Assembly (NCBI GenBank): GCA_945635805.1
Contig: CALZCW010000026.1
Coordinates: 1-7,461 of the forward strand
Source of the DNA: an uncultured Clostridia bacterium
GTDB taxonomy: Bacteria > Bacillota > Clostridia > Oscillospirales > Oscillospiraceae
Direction of reading: 5' to 3'
Length of the DNA stretch: 7,461 nucleotides
The translations under genes were made by a program, and so were the position numbers. Of the stretch, positions 1 to 4,700 are shown in pieces. Below the pieces are notes generated by a model that had not been told where the DNA came from, made no database searches, and saw only the letters and a program-made list of their open reading frames with translations. Every line of letters starts with the position of its first letter. The first letter of the stretch is position 1.

Positions 1-609
1 GACCGCACCCTGCGCGCCTGGAGCGCCCATCCCAATCTGAAGATCATCGACAACTCGGTGAATTTTGCCGACAAGATCCAGCGCGCCCTGCAGGAGATCT
101 ACCGCGCCGTGGGTGAGCCGGAGCCGATGGCTCAGAAGCACAAGTACCTGATCGCCATGCCCGACATGGAGAAGCTGACGGCCATCTACAACGCCGCCAC
201 GCTGGACATGATGCAGACCTACCTGCGGGAGACCAATCCCGCCGTGGAGCGCCGCATCCGCCAGCAGCGCAACAACGACGACTACCTGTATTTCTACACC
301 GAAAAGCACCTGATGCCCGACGGTACCAAGTGGGACACGGAGAAGCCCATTTCCCAGAAGGAGTACATCCGCTATCTGATGGAGGGCGACCCGGCGCTGC
401 ACACGGTCCACAAGACGAAATACCGTTTTACATACCACAGCCAGCGCTTTGAGATCGACGTCTATCCCTTCAGCGGGGACAAGGCGGTCCTGTTCTGCTA
501 CATCGGCGGCGATCATGTGGTGCTGCCGCCGGAGATCCAGGTCCTGCGGGATGTGACCGGGGATCCGGCCTATAAAAACAAGCAGCTTGCCAAAACGCAG
601 AAGCTGTGA
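1..609 (+). CDS. AAA-ATPase/CYTH-domain protein, C-terminal part (5' end outside window)
   Basis: The frame is open from base 1 to the TGA at 607-609, so this is the last 202 residues of a longer protein; the GTG at 58 is internal, not a start. Residues 1-42 (window numbering) read like the end of the P-loop AAA domain found in bacterial AAA-CYTH proteins (HPNLKIIDNS, then a helix ending GEPEP). Residues 44-202 match a CYTH/triphosphate-tunnel fold: KYLI strand at 48-51, ERRIRQQ at 83-89, TEK at 100-102, HKTKYRF at 137-143, FEIDVYP at 150-156. CYTH proteins normally bind triphosphate with divalent metal. Here the usual ExExK signature is A44-Q-K46-H-K48, and the usual late ExE strand is F165-C-Y167, so most metal-binding acids are gone and only E151/D153 remain. 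The domain may bind a ligand without catalysis. The kinase gene 31 bases downstream is probably cotranscribed. Family assignment is by memory of the motif order; the ATPase half cannot be seen. Confidence 0.72.
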   Translation, partial: DRTLRAWSAHPNLKIIDNSVNFADKIQRALQEIYRAVGEPEPMAQKHKYLIAMPDMEKLTAIYNAATLDMMQTYLRETNPAVERRIRQQRNNDDYLYFYTEKHLMPDGTKWDTEKPISQKEYIRYLMEGDPALHTVHKTKYRFTYHSQRFEIDVYPFSGDKAVLFCYIGGDHVVLPPEIQVLRDVTGDPAYKNKQLAKTQKL

Positions 610-627
610 TTTGATACATAATAATTT

Positions 628-635
628 GGAGGAGG
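628..635 (+). promoter_or_regulatory. Ribosome binding site of the PfkB-family kinase gene
   Basis: GGAGGAGG lies 5 bases before the ATG at 641. This strong Shine-Dalgarno match decides the start: the same frame is open further upstream to an ATG at 587, but that start would lie inside the preceding gene, has no comparable site, and would add 18 residues before the first beta-strand of the kinase fold. Confidence 0.85.
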
Positions 636-640
636 CAACC

Positions 641-1576
641 ATGAGCATTGTAGTGATCGGCGCTGTTTTTGTGGACATCAAGGGATACCCCACCAATACC
701 TACATCCCTGGCGGCAGAAATGTGGGCTATGTGGAGCAGGTCCACGGCGGCGTCAGCCGAAACATTGTGGAAGACATCGCCAACGTGGAGCTGCGCCCGA
801 CCTATGTGAGTCTGGTGGATGAGACCACCGTCGGCGACGACGTACTGAAAAAGCTGCAGAACCACAAGGTCAACACCGACTATATGCGCCGTACGGCAGA
901 CGGTATGGGAACCTGGCTGGCCATCTTCGACAACGACGGCGATGTGTTGGCGGCCATTTCCAAGCGGCCGGACCTGCGCCCCATTGCGGACATTCTGGAT
1001 GAACAGGGCGATGAGATCTTTGCGGGTGCCGACAGCGTCGTCATTGAGATCGACATGGACAAGGACGTGGTCAAGCGGGTCTTCCAGCTTGCCAAAAAGC
1101 ATGAAAAGCCCATCTATGCCGCCGTGACCAATATGTCCATTGCCGTGGAGCGCCGCGATTTTCTCCAGCTCACGGACTGCTTTGCCTGCAACCTCAGCGA
1201 GGCCGGCATCCTCTTCTCCGAGGATTATGAGGAGGTAGCGCCGGAAGCGATGATGGAGATCCTTTCGGAAAAGGTGATGCGCGCCCGGATCCCGCGGATG
1301 ATCGTCACCATGGGCGCCAACGGCGCGGTCTATGCCGATATGTACGGCGAAAAGGGCTGGTGCCCCAGCAAAAAAGTGGCGGTCAAGGACACCACCGGCG
1401 CGGGAGACGCTTTCTTTGCCGGCGTTTCCATCGGCCTGACCTACGGAAAGTCCCTCCAGGAGGCCTGCCAGATCGGCACACGCCTGTCCACCTCGGTCAT
1501 CTGCACCTCCGAAAATGTCTGTCCCCGCTTTCTCCCCAGCGAGTTCGGACTGGACGTAAAGGTGGAGGAACCGTAA
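641..1576 (+). CDS. PfkB/ribokinase-family carbohydrate or nucleoside kinase
   Basis: A 311-residue cytosolic kinase of normal length for the family, expected to transfer phosphate from ATP to a hydroxyl of a sugar or nucleoside. Visible motifs in order: first strand IVVIGAVFVDIKG (residues 3-15), substrate-side GGVSRN at 36-41, the lid-type segment MGTWLAIFDNDGD near 90-103, the Mg/phosphate-binding NxxE motif as N184-L-S-E187, the ATP-site strand VTMGANG at 222-228, and PfkB signature 2 DTTGAGDAFFAG from 250, with D256 as the expected catalytic base. The GGVSRN and AIFDNDGD segments recall pseudouridine/ribokinase-type members more than phosphofructokinases, but the substrate cannot be read from sequence. 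It follows the CYTH gene by 31 bases with its own strong ribosome site, so the two probably share a transcript. No clear terminator follows; the next gene has its own promoter. Function as a kinase is well supported; substrate is unknown. Confidence 0.9.
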   Translation: MSIVVIGAVFVDIKGYPTNTYIPGGRNVGYVEQVHGGVSRNIVEDIANVELRPTYVSLVDETTVGDDVLKKLQNHKVNTDYMRRTADGMGTWLAIFDNDGDVLAAISKRPDLRPIADILDEQGDEIFAGADSVVIEIDMDKDVVKRVFQLAKKHEKPIYAAVTNMSIAVERRDFLQLTDCFACNLSEAGILFSEDYEEVAPEAMMEILSEKVMRARIPRMIVTMGANGAVYADMYGEKGWCPSKKVAVKDTTGAGDAFFAGVSIGLTYGKSLQEACQIGTRLSTSVICTSENVCPRFLPSEFGLDVKVEEP

Positions 1577-1623
1577 GTTTTTCTACAATTGAAAAATTTT
1601 TCTTGGTTTATGTGAAGATAGTG

Positions 1624-1652
1624 TTGCAATTCCCCTGAAAAGACGTTATACT
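1624..1652 (+). promoter_or_regulatory. Sigma-A type promoter for the SLH surface enzyme gene
   Basis: The -35 element TTGCAA (1624-1629) and -10 element TATACT (1647-1652) are separated by exactly 17 bases, close to the ideal vegetative promoter. Upstream, 1580-1612 is A/T-rich with GAAAAATTTTTC at 1592-1603 and could act as an UP element. The predicted transcript start is about 1658-1660, giving a 5' leader of roughly 100 bases. This implies the large surface gene is transcribed separately from, and perhaps more strongly than, the upstream pair. Confidence 0.72.
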
Positions 1653-1657
1653 TGATA

Positions 1658-1730
1658 CGGATGCGAGAGGCGACACCGGTAATGCTGCTGAAGCGTGGAG
1701 GAGGATTACCGGAAGAACCTGTTAGCACCG
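1658..1730 (+). ncRNA. Structured 5' leader RNA, class not recognised
   Basis: The predicted transcript 5' end coincides with a closed fold. An outer helix pairs CGG-a-TGC (1658-1664, one bulged A) with GCACCG (1725-1730). A short helix pairs AGG (1668-1670) with CCT (1718-1720), leaving unpaired CGACA and AAGAA on its two sides. A perfect 8-bp helix pairs CCGGTAAT (1676-1683) with ATTACCGG (1705-1712). Its 21-base apical loop carries GGAGGAGG (1697-1704), the same octamer used as ribosome site for the kinase gene, but with no start codon at a usable distance. I could not match it to TPP, SAM-I, lysine, c-di-GMP-I/II, ydaO or THF riboswitch consensus from memory. It could be a riboswitch, a protein-binding leader or simply a 5' stabilising structure. 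Confidence 0.45.
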
Positions 1731-1748
1731 AACAAAAAAGAAAGAAAT

Positions 1749-1753
1749 GAGGT
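1749..1753 (+). promoter_or_regulatory. Ribosome binding site of the SLH surface enzyme gene
   Basis: GAGGT lies 8 bases before the ATG at 1762, a moderate Shine-Dalgarno match and clearly weaker than the kinase gene's site. The start is supported because the signal peptide begins right at this ATG. The AGGT part (1750-1753) is complementary to ACCT at 1717-1720 in the leader, so the site could be partly sequestered. Confidence 0.65.
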
Positions 1754-1761
1754 AGTATTTC

Positions 1762-4700
1762 ATGAATCACCGAGCTCTTAAACGCATGGTCTGTTTTCTG
1801 CTGATGATGGCAATGCTCTTGTCACTTCTGCCTGCGGCCTTTGCGGCAGAGGAGACGCGCAGCATGACTGCCCCGACGGGAAAGTACATCATCACGCAGA
1901 CGGATTATCCGTTGACGAAGGGCGTAACGGAAACGCAGGTCATTCTGAACAACGAATCGGGCACGGCTCAGGTTTACGGCTATATGACAACCGTTGAGCC
2001 GGGCGCAAGTGTGAAACTGAAGGCTTCTTACGGCGGCTACTATACCGAAGGCAGCACGCCCGAGAGCCGTGCAGAGGCGGCGAAGAACCTGAAATGGGAC
2101 CTGCGCACGACGACAGGTCAGGCAGCCGACTATGAAAAGGCGACAGGCGAGACTGTTATTATGGCGACGAACGCAGACTACTACAATATGCAGACTGCGC
2201 AGTGTTGCGGCTATCTTATCATGGAAGGCAACGTCGTGCAGACGAGCGGCGGCTCTGCCGAGCCATATTTTGCCGTTCTGAAAAATGGTAAATATGCCAT
2301 CCGTGACTACGGCACGCCGACGGACGACGTCGAAGAAGCCATCTCCGGCCCGTTCTTCCTGCTCCGCAACGGTGAGATCGTGGCAAACCCGGCTGACACT
2401 ACACTTGCACCGCGTAACTCCATCGGACTGAAGGCGGACGGTACCATCGTTACCTTCCTGGCTGACGGCCGTGCGGGTATGTCCATCGGTATGACCGTTT
2501 ATGAGGTCGCCCAGATGATGAAGGAACAGGGCGTCGTTGACGCGATCTATCTCGACGGCGGCGGCTCCGCAACGGTTGCTTCCCGTCATGAGGGCAGCGA
2601 CAAGCTCAGCATCCAGAACCACCCGTCCGACGGCCCGGAACGTGTCGTCGCCTCGACCCTCCTGCTGGTCTCCACCGCGGAGGAAACCGGCACCTTTGAC
2701 CATGCCGCGCTGACACCGAAGAACGAGGTCTACATGGCGGGCGCACAGGTGCAGTTCCTTGCCAACGGCGTCGATGCCGGCGGCTATCCCAGCGAGATCC
2801 CCACGACCGCAAAGTGGAGCCTTGCCGACGATTCCTTCGGAACGATCGACAGCACGGGCCTGTTCCAATCTAATGGCACCTGCGGCACGGTTACGGTCAA
2901 TCTGGTCATCAGCAATAAGGTTGTTGGCACGACAAGCATTGAGATACAGGAACCGGATGAAGTCTTTTTCCCCGCAGATTCCCTGAATCTTGCCTTTAAT
3001 GCGACCTCGGATCTTGATCTGACCGTAAAATATCAGAGCCGTCTGGTAAATCTCGGCGGTGTTTTCCTTGATTGGAAGATCAATCCGCTCACAGAAGGAA
3101 AGACCGCAGAAGAAATCGGATCATTTAACGGAAACCTCTTTACTACGGTTAAGGCAAAAGAGACACTGAAAGCGGAGATCACTGTTTCGTACACAAAGTC
3201 GGATTCTACCGTTTTGTCCGATACAATCACTGTTGAAATCGGCAGAATGCCGGAAGTCTTTATGGACTTTGAAGGCAAATCCGGTATGTCCTGCGCCCAA
3301 TATGATTGGGCGGATGCCCGCTTCTATCCGGAAGGCTGGACGCCTGCAGAGCCGATTACTTTTATGGGCTATAATGCAGAAAAAGGCGGACTGGATATGA
3401 TCACCGAAGCAGGCCCGTTCTTTGTTGACGACTGGTACAACAGCAACGAAAACGGAACACTTCGATATCCCTCCAGTACAATGTTCGGAGCAGCCGGTTA
3501 TGAGCTTTATACCGACCATGCCGGCGTTATGATGAAAGACAGCGCGGTCGCAAGCTACGCAAATGCCGAAAACGGGGAAGTTCGCTTTGGCGAAGGCTCT
3601 CTGCGCTTCGACTTTGATTATTCCGAGCTGAAGGACGGCTATAAGAACGTAAACTGCTGGGTATTCATTACCGGCGATTCCTACAGAAGCAATCCGGAAT
3701 CTTCCCATGCGATTAAATTTGACGGAACTCCGTCCGGCCTTGGCTGCTGGGTTTATGCTCCCGAAGGAACACCGAATTTCTGGCTTTGGACAAAGATCAG
3801 CTACTATAATGAAGATGGAGTCTTGAAATCTGCAAATATTCACTTCAAAACACAAGAAGGCCGCAACCTCCAGTATACCGGTATCTACTGGGATGGCTGG
3901 ATGTATTGCGAAGCGGACCTGACTCCATATGCAAAGTATGTTACGCCGGAGCATCCGCTCATGATTGCAGACGGTGACTACTTCATTAATGTTACCTTTA
4001 TTCCCGGCGGCTCTGCCAATGAGAACGGCACGAAGATTCCCATGGGCGATTTTGCCAAGGGAACATTGTATTTTGACAATTTCCGCGTCGTCTACGGCGA
4101 TACCATCGACGACATGGAGAATCCCGTCATTAGCGAACTGAGCGCCAACGGCAAGACCCTGGGAGAGGAGACAACGACGCTGGATAACGGCACCGTCAAC
4201 ATCACTGCCTCCTTCTCCGATCCCGTTAGCGACAACGCAACGGGCATTAAGACTGAAAAAACCGCGCTGTATATTGACGGCCTGAAGCAGGACCTGACGA
4301 AGTCCACAGAGACGGAGGCTGCCGCGGTGGTGACGCTTCCGAACGGCACGCACAGCATCCTGCTGACGGTTGCTGACGGCTTCGGCAATGTCACGAAGGT
4401 CACGCGCTATATTACGATCGAAGATGCAAGCAGCACGTTTGGCACCGTCTCCGTTCAGGGAGAGAGCACTGCGGTACTCGGCGAAAGCTATGTGCTTACG
4501 ATGGATATCGCCGGCAGTGAGCTTGTATCCGAGCTCTCCGCAACCATCGCACTCAACAACAGCTTTGGTGAGCCGACGGTGACCTTTGAAAACGGCTACA
4601 CCGGTACGGCTTCCTATGAAAACGGCAATTTGACCGTCAATGCGGCGGCGGAGACGCCCAAGAGCGGGACTGCGGTAAAGATCACCTTTGCCGTCGATCC

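Noticed and set aside
58..60. GTG at 58 as start of the first gene
   Set aside because: The frame is open to the window edge and the upstream codons continue a plausible ATPase-domain tail, so this is an internal Val.
587..640. Upstream ATG at 587 as the kinase start
   Set aside because: It would overlap the previous gene and add 18 residues before the conserved first strand, whereas ATG 641 has GGAGGAGG at ideal spacing.
470..1102. 210-codon minus-strand open frame over the kinase gene
   Set aside because: It lies opposite a kinase with clear family motifs, spans the gene boundary, and its translation resembles nothing recognisable.
1592..1603. GAAAAATTTTTC as terminator of the kinase gene
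   Set aside because: It is an A/T-only palindrome with no loop and no GC stem; more likely part of an A/T-rich promoter-upstream tract.
1697..1712. G-quadruplex in the leader
   Set aside because: Only two-layer GG runs, and two of the four runs fall next to or inside the better-supported 8-bp helix; kept only as a side remark.
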